This document shows positions 26,544 to 34,734 of a stretch of DNA of 64,000 nt, one piece after another; positions within the stretch are counted from its first letter, which is position 1, and every line of letters starts with the position of its first letter. Both the position numbers and the translations under genes were made by a program. This DNA is from Aquitalea pelogenes (GTDB lineage Bacteria > Pseudomonadota > Gammaproteobacteria > Burkholderiales > Chromobacteriaceae), in contig NZ_LNQV01000025.1 in the NCBI RefSeq assembly GCF_001515305.1, forward strand, positions 1 to 64,000, in the 5' to 3' direction. A model generated the notes under the pieces. It was given only the letters and a program-made list of their open reading frames with translations. It did no database searches and had not been told where the DNA came from.

Positions 26544-27320
26544 TCACTTTGTCAGCAGCCTGTCGGCGTACTGCGCCTCGCTGACAATGTGGTTGACCAG
26601 GCGGCCCACGCCTTCCACCTCGACAATCACCTCATCGCCCGGCACCACATCAGCCAGTCCTTCCGGCGTGCCGGTGGCGATCATGTCGCCGGGGGACAGA
26701 GTCATGAAGCTGCTGAGGTAGGCAATCAGATAAGGAATGTCGAACACCATGTCGCTGGTGTTGCCCTGCTGGCGCAACTCGCCATTCACCCAGGTGCGCA
26801 GGGTGAGGCTGGCCGGGTTGGCCACGTCGTCGCGGTCCACCCACCACGGGCCGATCGGAGTGAGGGTGTCGCGGTTTTTCACCCGCAGGTTGGGCCGGTA
26901 GTAGTTTTCCAGGTAGTCACGCACGGCGTAGTCATTGCACACGCTGTAGCCGGCCACGTAGTCCATCGCCTGTTCGCGGCTGACGTTCTTAGCGGTCTTG
27001 CCGATGATCACCACCAGCTCGCATTCGTAATGCATGTACGTGATGTTGTCCGGGCGTACCGATACCTGCCGGTGGCCGGTGAGGGTGGCCGGTGACTTGA
27101 GGAACACCAATGGTTCGGTCGGGGCCTTGAAGGCCAGTTCGGCGGCGTGGTCGGCATAATTCAGCCCCAGCGCGAACACCGTGCCTTCTGCCGGCGGCAG
27201 CCATTCGACCGCCTCTTCGGCAAAGCGGCGGCCATCGGCCAGCTGTACCGAGTGGTCGTCATTCACCAGAACTGCGTGGATGTCTGCCTCACCGGGCAGG
27301 CGGATGCGGGCGTGTTTCAT
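26544..27320 (-). CDS. hpaG2: HPA-pathway decarboxylase/isomerase subunit HpaG2
   Basis: 258-residue FAH-family protein equal to the C-terminal half of the bifunctional HpaG of E. coli. VFALGLNYADHAAE, HYECELVVIIGK (metal-ligand Glu residues), GYSVCNDYAVRDY and GDMIATGTPEGL are the signature. With HpaG1 it decarboxylates 5-oxopent-3-ene-1,2,5-tricarboxylate (OPET) and isomerises the product. Its ATG overlaps the stop of hpaG1 (ATGA), so the halves are coupled. Confidence 0.92.
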   Translation of the reverse strand: MKHARIRLPGEADIHAVLVNDDHSVQLADGRRFAEEAVEWLPPAEGTVFALGLNYADHAAELAFKAPTEPLVFLKSPATLTGHRQVSVRPDNITYMHYECELVVIIGKTAKNVSREQAMDYVAGYSVCNDYAVRDYLENYYRPNLRVKNRDTLTPIGPWWVDRDDVANPASLTLRTWVNGELRQQGNTSDMVFDIPYLIAYLSSFMTLSPGDMIATGTPEGLADVVPGDEVIVEVEGVGRLVNHIVSEAQYADRLLTK

Positions 27321-28081
27321 TGGGCGCTCTCCTCGGCGATCAGGCGGTTTTCCAGGCGGCCGATGCCGTCGATTTCCACCGCCACGGTGTCGCCGGGGCG
27401 GATTTCCAGCTGGCGCAGCGGAGTGGCGGGGATGATCACGTCGCCCGGCTGCAAGGTCATGAACTGGCTGAGGGCGGCAATCAGCTGCGGCACGGAGCGC
27501 AACCAGTCGCGGCTGTGATGGGTTTCGGCCAGCTCGCCATTCAGGTAACTGCGGATTTCCACGTTCAGCGGGTCGATGGCAGCGGCATCCACCTGCCACG
27601 GGCCCATCGGGCAGAAACCGTCGCGGCACTTGGCCTTGACGGCCGGGCGGTAGAAGCTGGTTTCTTCCAGGCTGATTTCATTCACCACGGTGTAGCCAGC
27701 CACGACAGCAAGTGCCTGTTCGACTGCCACCTTGTTGGCCACCTTGCCAAGCACCACACCCAGTGCACCACCGGCAAACACCTTGCCCGCCTGGGTCGGC
27801 AGGGCGATGACGCTGCCGTGGCCGGCGTGGGTATTGCGCGGTTTGATGAACAGCACCGGCGTGGCCGGGGCTTTCTGGTAGGGCGGCTGCTGGAATTCGG
27901 CTTCCAGCTGTTCCAGCAGGCTGCGGTGGTTCAGCGCCACGCCATACACGGTGCCGCTGGCCGGAGCCAGCCATTGCGGGGAGTCTGCCAGTGGATTGCC
28001 GTTGTCCAGCAGCAGCTTGCCATCGGCCAGCGCGGTCACGCGGCGGGCTTGCTGGTTCAGCACGATGCGGCCTTGCTTCAT
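27317..28081 (-). CDS. hpaG1: HPA-pathway decarboxylase/isomerase subunit HpaG1
   Basis: 254-residue FAH-family protein equal to the N-terminal half of HpaG: GTVYGVALNHRSLLEQLE, PVLFIKPRNTHAGHGS, VAGYTVVNEISLEE and GDVIIPATPL. It is the first gene of the meta-cleavage operon that continues through hpaG2-E-D-F, MFS, SSADH, H and I. AAGGAAGA precedes the ATG. Its promoter region holds a TTAATATGTTAA inverted repeat 48 bases upstream and the 17-base repeat at 28244. Confidence 0.92.
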   Translation of the reverse strand: MKQGRIVLNQQARRVTALADGKLLLDNGNPLADSPQWLAPASGTVYGVALNHRSLLEQLEAEFQQPPYQKAPATPVLFIKPRNTHAGHGSVIALPTQAGKVFAGGALGVVLGKVANKVAVEQALAVVAGYTVVNEISLEETSFYRPAVKAKCRDGFCPMGPWQVDAAAIDPLNVEIRSYLNGELAETHHSRDWLRSVPQLIAALSQFMTLQPGDVIIPATPLRQLEIRPGDTVAVEIDGIGRLENRLIAEESAQ

Positions 28082-28128
28082 CGGTCTCTTCCTTGTTGTG
28101 GTGGTGGACAGCGGGGCTGACCATTTAT

Positions 28129-28140
28129 TTAATATGTTAA
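28129..28140. promoter_or_regulatory. Candidate HpaR operator, hpaG1 operon
   Basis: TTAATATGTTAA, the best-centred copy of the shared repeat, 48 bases upstream of the hpaG1 start. It would overlap or flank the promoter, as expected for a MarR-type repressor. Confidence 0.55.
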
Positions 28141-28243
28141 CTTTATACGGGCCTGCTTCCGTCTTTGTCAACGCGCTTTATCTGCTGCAAGCGCTGTTGC
28201 TGCCCACTATGCCATGTGGCATGCCGCATTTTCTAAGGAATTA

Positions 28244-28260
28244 ACTGTACTTTTCATGGA
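28244..28260 (+). promoter_or_regulatory. 17-base repeat, candidate HpaA activator site
   Basis: Identical over 17 bases to 16058-16074. A related CTGTAC-N5-ATGGA occurs at 28375-28390, 49 bases before the hpaA start, which could serve autoregulation. Confidence 0.5.
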
Positions 28261-28438
28261 ATTCCTGCGGGTGCTGGTTTATTCGTTTTCGCTGGAATAC
28301 TGCTTGGAAATGCGAGAAAACCAATCAATACAAAGGGCAGGGGCTGGCTGTGGCTTGCAGCTGGAAAATGCTTGCTGTACAAAAGATGGAAATCAGTCGG
28401 CATGTGGCATTTTGCGCACATGACAGGATGGAGCCGCC

Positions 28439-29329
28439 ATGAAGCAGGAAAGCCGTACCCCGATTCCCAATATCGACATCGGCAAGGTGTATGACAGCCG
28501 CTATGGCGAGTCGGATATCAATGTGGAAGCCTTTGGCAAGCTGGCGGAGTTTTTTGGCCGCAATATGCCGGTGCACCGGCACGACCGCTTTTTCCAGCTG
28601 CATTATCTGGCCAGTGGGCAGATACGGCTGTATCTGGAAGATCAGCACTATGTGGCGCAGGCTCCGCTGTTTTTCTTTACCCCGCCCACCGTGCCGCATG
28701 CCTTCATCACCGAGGCCGATGCCGACGGCTATGTGCTGACCGTGCGGCAGGAGCTGGCACGCCAGTTATTGCACACCCTGCCGCCGACCCAGCGCGAGGC
28801 AGGGCTGATGCAGCCGTTTTGCGTTGAACTGGGCGATGGGGCGGCCACACAGCAGCTGCCTCAGCTGCTGGCCTTGCTGGCCGAGGAGTATGGCCATGAC
28901 GCAGTAGGGCGCGAGGCCGCGCTGCACGGACTGGTGCAGCTGGTACTGGTGACGGCCTTGCGCCTGAGTGCACAGGGCGAGCACAGCCGGCAATGCCGCC
29001 GCGAGGACTTGCAGGTTTTCCATCGCTTCAATGCCTTGATCGAAGCGCATTTTCGCGAGCACTGGCCGTTGTGGCGCTATGGCGAGGAAATGGGGGTGAC
29101 CGAGTCGCGGCTGAATGATATTTGCCGGCGCATGGCGGATTTGCCGTCCAAGCGGCTGGTGCATGACCGGCTGTTGCAGGAAGCCAAGCGCTTGTTGATG
29201 TATTCCGCCGGTTCGGTGAACGAAATTGCCTATCACCTTGGCTTCAAGGACCCGGCGTATTTTTCCCGCTTCTTCCTGCGTGAAACCGGCAGCAAGCCCA
29301 GTGCCTACCGCCAGCAGCATGGAGGGTAG
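28439..29329 (+). CDS. hpaA: HPA catabolism activator HpaA, AraC family
   Basis: 296-residue AraC/XylS regulator. The N-terminal cupin domain (about 25-110: MPVHRHDRFFQLHYLASGQIRL, FFFTPPTVPHAF) should sense HPA. The C-terminal double HTH (about 190-290) ends in VNEIAYHLGFKDPAYFSRFF. Size and start pattern match E. coli HpaA, activator of the hydroxylase operon. Divergent from hpaG1. Here it may control both the hydroxylase and the meta-cleavage operons, given the shared 17-base repeat. Confidence 0.92.
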   Translation: MKQESRTPIPNIDIGKVYDSRYGESDINVEAFGKLAEFFGRNMPVHRHDRFFQLHYLASGQIRLYLEDQHYVAQAPLFFFTPPTVPHAFITEADADGYVLTVRQELARQLLHTLPPTQREAGLMQPFCVELGDGAATQQLPQLLALLAEEYGHDAVGREAALHGLVQLVLVTALRLSAQGEHSRQCRREDLQVFHRFNALIEAHFREHWPLWRYGEEMGVTESRLNDICRRMADLPSKRLVHDRLLQEAKRLLMYSAGSVNEIAYHLGFKDPAYFSRFFLRETGSKPSAYRQQHGG

Positions 29330-29353
29330 GCAAGACAGTCAGTCTGGCGTGTC

Positions 29354-30304
29354 TTACTGCAGCAGGCTGCGCTGGCGGGTTTCCGATGGCAGCTCGCAAA
29401 ACAGCTTGCGGTAGTCGCGGGCAAAATGTCCTAGGTGGTAAAAGCCCCAGTGCCCGGCGGCATCGCGCACGCCAAGCCCGGCATGTTCCGGCGACAGCAG
29501 CATGCGCCGCACTGCATTGAGCCGGATGGAGCGCAGGTAATCCACCGGCGTGGTGCCGGCAATCAGCTGAAAGCTGTTTTGCAGGGTGCGTCGGCTGATG
29601 CGCAGCTGCTGGCACAGGTCCAGCACGGTCACCGGTTCGTCGCTGCTGGCCAGCACGATGGCCTGACTGCGCCGCACGATGTCACAGTGGGTGGCATGGG
29701 TAAGGTTGATGGCGCGCTCCGGCACACTGCCGTGCAGCAGGTCCAGCAGCAGGCTGATCAGCTGGTGTTGCACCAGCTTCTGGCTGCCGGCAAAGCGCAT
29801 CAGGTCCGGGTTTTCCACTGCTTCTTCAAACACGCTCAGCAACAAGTGGCGGGTGTGGGCCAGTTGTTCGGGCGGAATCTGGATTACCGGCTGCCATTGG
29901 CGTTTGCTGTTCAGCTGCTGGTAAAACTCCGGTGCCAGTGCGGCCAGGTCTTCATTACGTACCGACAGCTGGATGGAGTCCACCTCGGCAGGTGCATGCA
30001 TGATGAATTCTTCATTGCTGCGCAGGGCGGTAATGGCATGACAGCCTACCGCGCGGCCTTGCAGGGTGAGGGGCAGCGGGGCGTGGATGGGAATGGCAAA
30101 GTGCACCATGTCGGCTGGCGCGCGGCCATATTGCACCACGCGCTGGTTGAAAGCTTCGCGGAACACTTCCAGATGGCCGGTGTTCAGGCGGGACAGCGAG
30201 CTGTAAAAGCGCCCGCCGCTGATCTGGTCGTATACCTGTTGCCAGCCGGGCAAGTGCGCGGCATGGCACTGGGCATCATTGAAATGGCGAACCTCAGCCA
30301 GCAT
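29354..30304 (-). CDS. AraC-family regulator, EutR-like
   Basis: 316 residues. The N-terminal part (WQQVYDQISGGRFYSSLSR, VFREAFNQRVVQYG) resembles EutR, the ethanolamine-responsive activator. The C-terminal AraC HTH (about 215-310) has VTVLDLCQQLRISRRTLQNSF and WGFYHLGHFARDYRKLF. AGGAGG sits 6 bases before the ATG. It is convergent with hpaA and divergent from the FeaB-like dehydrogenase gene, with 547 bases between. I infer it controls the amine module at 30852-36817. No eut genes are present, so its ligand is probably not ethanolamine. Confidence 0.8.
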   Translation of the reverse strand: MLAEVRHFNDAQCHAAHLPGWQQVYDQISGGRFYSSLSRLNTGHLEVFREAFNQRVVQYGRAPADMVHFAIPIHAPLPLTLQGRAVGCHAITALRSNEEFIMHAPAEVDSIQLSVRNEDLAALAPEFYQQLNSKRQWQPVIQIPPEQLAHTRHLLLSVFEEAVENPDLMRFAGSQKLVQHQLISLLLDLLHGSVPERAINLTHATHCDIVRRSQAIVLASSDEPVTVLDLCQQLRISRRTLQNSFQLIAGTTPVDYLRSIRLNAVRRMLLSPEHAGLGVRDAAGHWGFYHLGHFARDYRKLFCELPSETRQRSLLQ

Positions 30305-30530
30305 GGTGGACCTCCTGATGCATTTCTCCGGTGGCAGCCTGTGGCCCGTCACCTTCTGTTTCTGACGATGTAGATGTCAATCCGGTGCGATGGCGTGTGC
30401 TATCGCCCGGCCTCTGCGGGCCATCTTTTCTGTCTGGGCAAGGCAGTGCCATGTCTGCACCGGACGTCCTGTCTTGCCAGGCCAAGTCCAGACTATATTG
30501 GGTCATTTGCCGAAGCGCTGCAAAAAATAC

Positions 30531-30542
30531 TTAATATATTAT
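30531..30542. promoter_or_regulatory. Candidate HpaR-type operator, amine module
   Basis: TTAATATATTAT agrees with TTAATATNTTAA at all but the last two conserved positions. It lies 310 bases before the dehydrogenase gene, the loosest fit by position. Confidence 0.35.
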
Positions 30543-30563
30543 CTATTTGCCTGTCACCATTGC

Positions 30564-30591
30564 CTGGCAAGGCCTTTCCCAGCCTTGCCAG
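30564..30591. repeat. Inverted repeat, possible regulator site
   Basis: Perfect 10-bp arms separated by 8 bases. Neither flank has a T run, so terminator function is unlikely. Best guess is a site for the EutR-like or LuxR-type regulator. Confidence 0.4.
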
Positions 30592-30851
30592 ACCGTGGTT
30601 CTGCCGTGTTGTCTGCTGTTTCTTCATTGCAACAAAGAAGTCCGGGAAGTGCCACTTTTGCGCCTGGCTGCCCAGCCGGGCAGGCCATGCAGGATTTGCC
30701 GATTTGGGATAAGCCCGCCAAAAACTGACGCGTATATTGATCTGCAACAAATCGCGTTGCCGCGGTTGCTGCTTGTCAGCGAATGGTGGCGACAAGGCAA
30801 ATCAGGCGGCCTGCCTGCTGGCAAGGCCGCCCTGCAAGGAGTGGAGAGAAA

Positions 30852-32351
30852 ATGGATCACAATCGGGTGGATGTTCTGGAGTCGGTGAATGCCTTCCTGC
30901 TGCGCGAGCACGGCTTGCTGCTGGACGGCAAGATGGTGGCCGCCAAGTCCGGCCAACGCAGCGAGGTGCGTAATCCGGCAACAGGACAGGTGATTGCCAG
31001 TGTGGCCGATGGCAACGAGCAGGATGTGGATGCGGTGGTGGAAAGCGCACACCGCGCCTTCACCGCCGGGGTGTGGTCCGGCCTGCGCCCGGCCGATCGC
31101 GAGCGCATTCTGCTGAAGCTGGCCGATGTACTGGAAGCGCATGCCGAAGAGCTGGCCCAACTGGAAACACTGAACCAGGGCAAGTCCATCCATATCTCGC
31201 GGGCCATCGAAGTGGGCGCGTCCATCGAGTTTGTCCGCTACATGGCCGGCTGGGCCACCAAGCTGGGTGGCGAAACTATGGACGTGTCGATTCCGGTGCC
31301 GCCCGGCACCCGCTACACCGCCTACACCCGCCGCCAGCCGGTGGGCGTGGTGGCCGGCATCGTGCCGTGGAATTTCCCCTTGATGATTGCCATCTGGAAG
31401 ATGGTGCCGGCCCTGGCCGCCGGTTGTACCGTGGTGCTCAAGCCTTCCACCGAAACTCCGCTCACCGCGCTGCGTCTGGGTGAGCTGGCACTTGAAGCCG
31501 GCATTCCGCCCGGCGTGGTGAATGTGCTGACCGGGCGTGGCTCCCGTGCCGGGCAGGCGCTGGCCGGTCACCCACTGGTGAGCAAGGTGTCGTTTACCGG
31601 TTCCACCGAAATCGGCAAGACCATCGGCCATACCGCCATCGACAACATGACCCGCTTCTCGCTGGAGTTGGGCGGCAAGAATCCGATGATCATGCTGGGT
31701 GATGTGGATGTGGACAAGGCCATCCAGGGCGCGCTGATGGGGGGCTTCCTCAATCAGGGCCAGGTTTGTGCCGCCGCTTCCCGCCTGTATATCCAGCGCA
31801 GCAAATTCAAGCAGATTGTCGAAGGCCTGGCCGCTGCTGCCAACAGCATGACGCTGGGTTGCGGCATGGACCTGAACGCCCAGGTCAACCCGCTGGTGTC
31901 AGCCCGCCAGCAGCAGTCGGTGTGCCGGCTGATCGACACCGCCCGCAGCGAAGGTGCCAGCATTCTGGCCGGCGGCGGCGCGGCCGATCTGCCCGGTTAC
32001 TTCGTCAAGCCCACCATCATTGTCAATGCCGCACAGCACAGCACCATTGTGCGCGAGGAAGCATTCGGCCCGGTGCTGGTGGCGCTGCCCTTCGACCATC
32101 CCGACGAGGCCATTGCCATGGCCAATGACTCGCGCTATGGCCTGGCTGCCAGCCTGTGGACCAACGACCTGTCCGCCGCCATGAACCTGGTGCCGCGCAT
32201 CGATGCCGGCACGGTGTGGGTCAACAGCCATATTCCGCTCGACCCCAGCCTGCCGTTTGGCGGCTTCAAGCAATCCGGCATCGGCCGCGAATTTGGTCGT
32301 GGTGCGGTGGAAAACTTTACCGAGACCAAGTCGGTCTGCATCGCGCACTGA
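30852..32351 (+). CDS. FeaB-like arylacetaldehyde dehydrogenase
   Basis: 499-residue NAD-dependent aldehyde dehydrogenase very similar to E. coli phenylacetaldehyde dehydrogenase FeaB: same length and start pattern (FLLREHGLLLDGK, EVRNPATGQVIASVADGNE), GIVPWNFPLMIAIWK, catalytic Glu in LELGGKNPMI, catalytic Cys in NQGQVCAAASRLYI and C-terminal GTVWVNSH...GRGAVENFTETKSVC. It oxidises arylacetaldehydes to arylacetates. In this cluster 4-hydroxyphenylacetaldehyde to HPA is the obvious reaction (inference). GGAG lies in the leader. First gene of the amine module. Confidence 0.85.
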   Translation: MDHNRVDVLESVNAFLLREHGLLLDGKMVAAKSGQRSEVRNPATGQVIASVADGNEQDVDAVVESAHRAFTAGVWSGLRPADRERILLKLADVLEAHAEELAQLETLNQGKSIHISRAIEVGASIEFVRYMAGWATKLGGETMDVSIPVPPGTRYTAYTRRQPVGVVAGIVPWNFPLMIAIWKMVPALAAGCTVVLKPSTETPLTALRLGELALEAGIPPGVVNVLTGRGSRAGQALAGHPLVSKVSFTGSTEIGKTIGHTAIDNMTRFSLELGGKNPMIMLGDVDVDKAIQGALMGGFLNQGQVCAAASRLYIQRSKFKQIVEGLAAAANSMTLGCGMDLNAQVNPLVSARQQQSVCRLIDTARSEGASILAGGGAADLPGYFVKPTIIVNAAQHSTIVREEAFGPVLVALPFDHPDEAIAMANDSRYGLAASLWTNDLSAAMNLVPRIDAGTVWVNSHIPLDPSLPFGGFKQSGIGREFGRGAVENFTETKSVCIAH

Positions 32352-32373
32352 GTGACTGACAGGCCCCCCGATC

Positions 32374-32422
32374 CTGCGTTGCGCCGCCTTGCTGTACTCC
32401 TTGTATTGGCTGCGGCGGCGCG
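32374..32422. repeat. Dispersed intergenic repeat, copy B
   Basis: Inverted copy of the core at 19894-19942, about 43 of 49 positions identical, between the dehydrogenase and transaminase genes. The ends seen in copy A are not clear here. Confidence 0.6.
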
Positions 32423-32493
32423 GTGTGACTCAGGTACTTAACCAGGTTTGCTGGCCGCCATCGGCCGCACATATGTCTGCAAAGGAGTAACCC

Positions 32494-33825
32494 ATGTCTT
32501 ACGACAAGTCCCGTTTCTGGCACCCCATGCTGCACCCCAATGAAATGAAACAGCGCCAGCCCATCCGCATCGTGCGTGGCGATGGCTGTCATGTATTCGA
32601 CGACCAGGGCCGCAAGCTGGTGGATGGCGTCGCCGGTTTGTGGAACGTCAACGTCGGCCACAACCGCCCGGAAATCAAGCAGGCCATCGTGGAGCAACTG
32701 GACGAGCTGGAATACTTCCAGCTGTTCGACGGCATCTCCCACCCGCGGGCCGAGGAGCTGTCCGCCACCCTCATCGACATGCTGAAGCAGGAAGACATGG
32801 CGCGGGTCAGCTTCAGTTCCGGCGGTTCGGATGCGGTGGAAACCGCGCTCAAGCTGGCCCGCCAGTACTGGCGCGTCAGCGGTCAGCCGGACCGCACCAA
32901 GTTCATCTCGCTCAAGCAGGGCTATCACGGCGTGCATTTCGGCGGCGCTTCGGTCAACGGCAATACCGTGTTCCGTCGCAGCTACGAACCGCTGCTGCCC
33001 GGCTGCTTCCATGTGGAAACGCCGTGGCTGTACCGCAACCCGTTTACCGAAGATCCGGAAGAACTGGCGCAAATCTGTGCACAGATGCTGGAGCGGGAAA
33101 TCCTGTTCCAGAGCCCGGACACCGTGGCCGCCTTCATTGCCGAACCCATCCAGGGTGCCGGTGGCGTCATCGTACCGCCCGCCAGCTACTGGCCGCTGAT
33201 CCGCGCCGTGTGCGACAAGTACGGCGTGCTGCTGATTGCCGATGAAATCGTCACCGGTTTTGGCCGTTCCGGTTCCATGTTCGGCAGCCGCCTGTGGGGC
33301 GTGAAGCCGGACATCATGTGCCTGGCCAAGGGCATTTCCTCCGGCTATGTGCCGCTGGGTGCCACCGTGGTGAACCAGCGCGTGGCCGATGCCTTTGCCA
33401 AGAACCAGGATTTCGGCGGCGTCATCATGCATGGCTACACCTATGCCGGTCACCCGGTTGCCTGCGCGGCGGCCATTGCCAACCTCAAGATCGTGCGCGA
33501 GGAGAACCTGCCGGCCCAGGCCGCCGCCCAGGGTGAATACCTGCTGGCCAGACTCAAGCCGTTTGCCGACAAATATGCGGCGGTGGGCGAGGTGCGTGGC
33601 AAGGGCCTGATGATTGCGCTGGATCTGGTGCAGGACAAGCACAGCCGCGAGCCTATCGACCCGATGGGCGGCTATGCCAACAAGGTGGCCGAAATCGCGC
33701 GCGAAAACGGCGTGCTGGTGCGCCCGGTCGGCACCAAGATCATCCTGTCGCCGCCGCTGGTCATCGGTCAGGCAGAATGCGATGCCATTGTCAGTGCGCT
33801 GGCTGCCGGTTTCGAGGCTGCCTGA
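32494..33825 (+). CDS. Class III omega-transaminase
   Basis: 443-residue PLP aminotransferase of the omega-amino acid/amine:pyruvate group. VDGVAGLWNVNVGHNRPEIKQA, SGGSDAVETALKLARQY, YHGVHFGGAS, EPIQGAGGVIVPP, DEIVTGFGRSG and the PLP lysine in CLAKGISSGY are all present. It follows the FeaB-like dehydrogenase, so it probably turns a primary amine into the aldehyde that enzyme oxidises. That would replace the copper amine oxidase TynA used by enterobacteria for tyramine and phenylethylamine (inference). AAGGAG 7 bases before the ATG. Beta-alanine or polyamine substrates remain possible. Confidence 0.82.
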   Translation: MSYDKSRFWHPMLHPNEMKQRQPIRIVRGDGCHVFDDQGRKLVDGVAGLWNVNVGHNRPEIKQAIVEQLDELEYFQLFDGISHPRAEELSATLIDMLKQEDMARVSFSSGGSDAVETALKLARQYWRVSGQPDRTKFISLKQGYHGVHFGGASVNGNTVFRRSYEPLLPGCFHVETPWLYRNPFTEDPEELAQICAQMLEREILFQSPDTVAAFIAEPIQGAGGVIVPPASYWPLIRAVCDKYGVLLIADEIVTGFGRSGSMFGSRLWGVKPDIMCLAKGISSGYVPLGATVVNQRVADAFAKNQDFGGVIMHGYTYAGHPVACAAAIANLKIVREENLPAQAAAQGEYLLARLKPFADKYAAVGEVRGKGLMIALDLVQDKHSREPIDPMGGYANKVAEIARENGVLVRPVGTKIILSPPLVIGQAECDAIVSALAAGFEAA

Positions 33826-33885
33826 ACCACGTGACGGGAGGGAGCAGGCCAAGCGCCTGCTTCCGCCCATTGCCAGGACATCACC

Positions 33886-34590
33886 ATGACCCATCTGCTG
33901 GCTGAGGCACCGGTGGCAAAGCCGTTGCAACGTTGTCTGGACGTACTGCAGGATGTATTGCCGCACAGTGCCACTGCCTTTTACCGGGTAGACCGGCAGC
34001 AGCAGCCGCATGATTTCGTCTTGCGTCACATGCCGCAAGAGGTGCATCAGCGCTATGTGGCGCGTTACATGGGGCACGACCCGCTGCATCCGGCCAGGCT
34101 GGCCCGCCAGCCGCTGGATGTGGTGACGCTGGGCCGCGCCTTGCCGGACGAGCTACGTGCCACATCGCGCTATGCACCGTTTCTGGCCAGCAACCGGCTG
34201 GTGGATGTGGCGGAAATCCTGCTGCGGCGGCAGGGGCGGGTGGTTGCCGCTTTCTCCCTGTTGCGGCAAGGGCGGATGCCCGGTTTTGGCGACGACGAAC
34301 TGCGTGTGCTGCATGGCTTGCATGGCCTGCTGGACATGGCGCTGGACAGCACGCTGAGCCAGCCTTGCCCGGACCCCGCCATCGTGCTGACCGAGCGCGA
34401 GCGGGCAGTGGCCATGCTGTTGTCTACCGGTGCCTGCAACAAGACCATTGCCCGCGAGCTGAACATGGGGCTCGCCACGGTCAAAACCCATTTATTGCAC
34501 CTGTTTCGCAAGTTTGATGTGAGTAGTCGTACCGCGCTGGCGCATGCGCTGTTTGTCCGGCAACAAGCCGAACAGCACTTGCGGCAGTGA
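33886..34590 (+). CDS. LuxR-type transcriptional regulator
   Basis: 234 residues. The C-terminal LuxR HTH (about 168-230: LTERERAVAMLLSTGACNKTIARELNMGLATVKTHLLHLFRKF) is clear. The N-terminal part (1-150) has no REC signature and lacks the usual autoinducer-binding Trp/Tyr pattern; it may be a GAF-like sensor (AATAFYRVDRQQQPHDF type region). AGGA precedes the ATG by 7 bases. It lies between the transaminase and the permease on the same strand, so it is likely a local regulator. Ligand unknown. Confidence 0.78.
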   Translation: MTHLLAEAPVAKPLQRCLDVLQDVLPHSATAFYRVDRQQQPHDFVLRHMPQEVHQRYVARYMGHDPLHPARLARQPLDVVTLGRALPDELRATSRYAPFLASNRLVDVAEILLRRQGRVVAAFSLLRQGRMPGFGDDELRVLHGLHGLLDMALDSTLSQPCPDPAIVLTERERAVAMLLSTGACNKTIARELNMGLATVKTHLLHLFRKFDVSSRTALAHALFVRQQAEQHLRQ

Positions 34591-34734
34591 CGGTTTCGTC
34601 CGGGACAGCCATAAAAAGAAGCGCGCCCGGTTATCAGCATGATGGGGAAGGTGTACTGATGCGCCACAGACAGGTAGCAAGCCTGCTGCAGTGCCTCCCT
34701 GCCATGGTTAGCGAGTCTTCAGGAGGAAAACAGC

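Larger units (their letters stand above)
28082..28438. other. hpaG1-hpaA divergent control region
   Basis: 357 bases with no gene. It contains the candidate HpaR operator (28129-28140), the 17-base repeat (28244-28260) and a degenerate copy CTGTAC-N5-ATGGA (28375-28390) close to hpaA. The central part is AT-rich. Confidence 0.6.
30305..30851. other. Long divergent control region of amine module
   Basis: 547 bases with no convincing gene. It contains a TTAATATATTAT element (30531-30542), a perfect 10-bp inverted repeat CTGGCAAGGC / GCCTTGCCAG (30564-30573 and 30582-30591, 8-base spacer) and several further CAAGGC or CTTGCC half-sites (for example about 30440, 30473 and 30820). Probably several regulators bind here. 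Confidence 0.55.

Noticed and set aside
24884-26584. 566-residue plus-strand frame opposite hpaE
   Set aside because: Shadow of hpaE, which has all aldehyde dehydrogenase motifs.
32317-34089. 590-residue minus-strand frame opposite the transaminase
   Set aside because: Shadow; the transaminase has PLP lysine and full family length.
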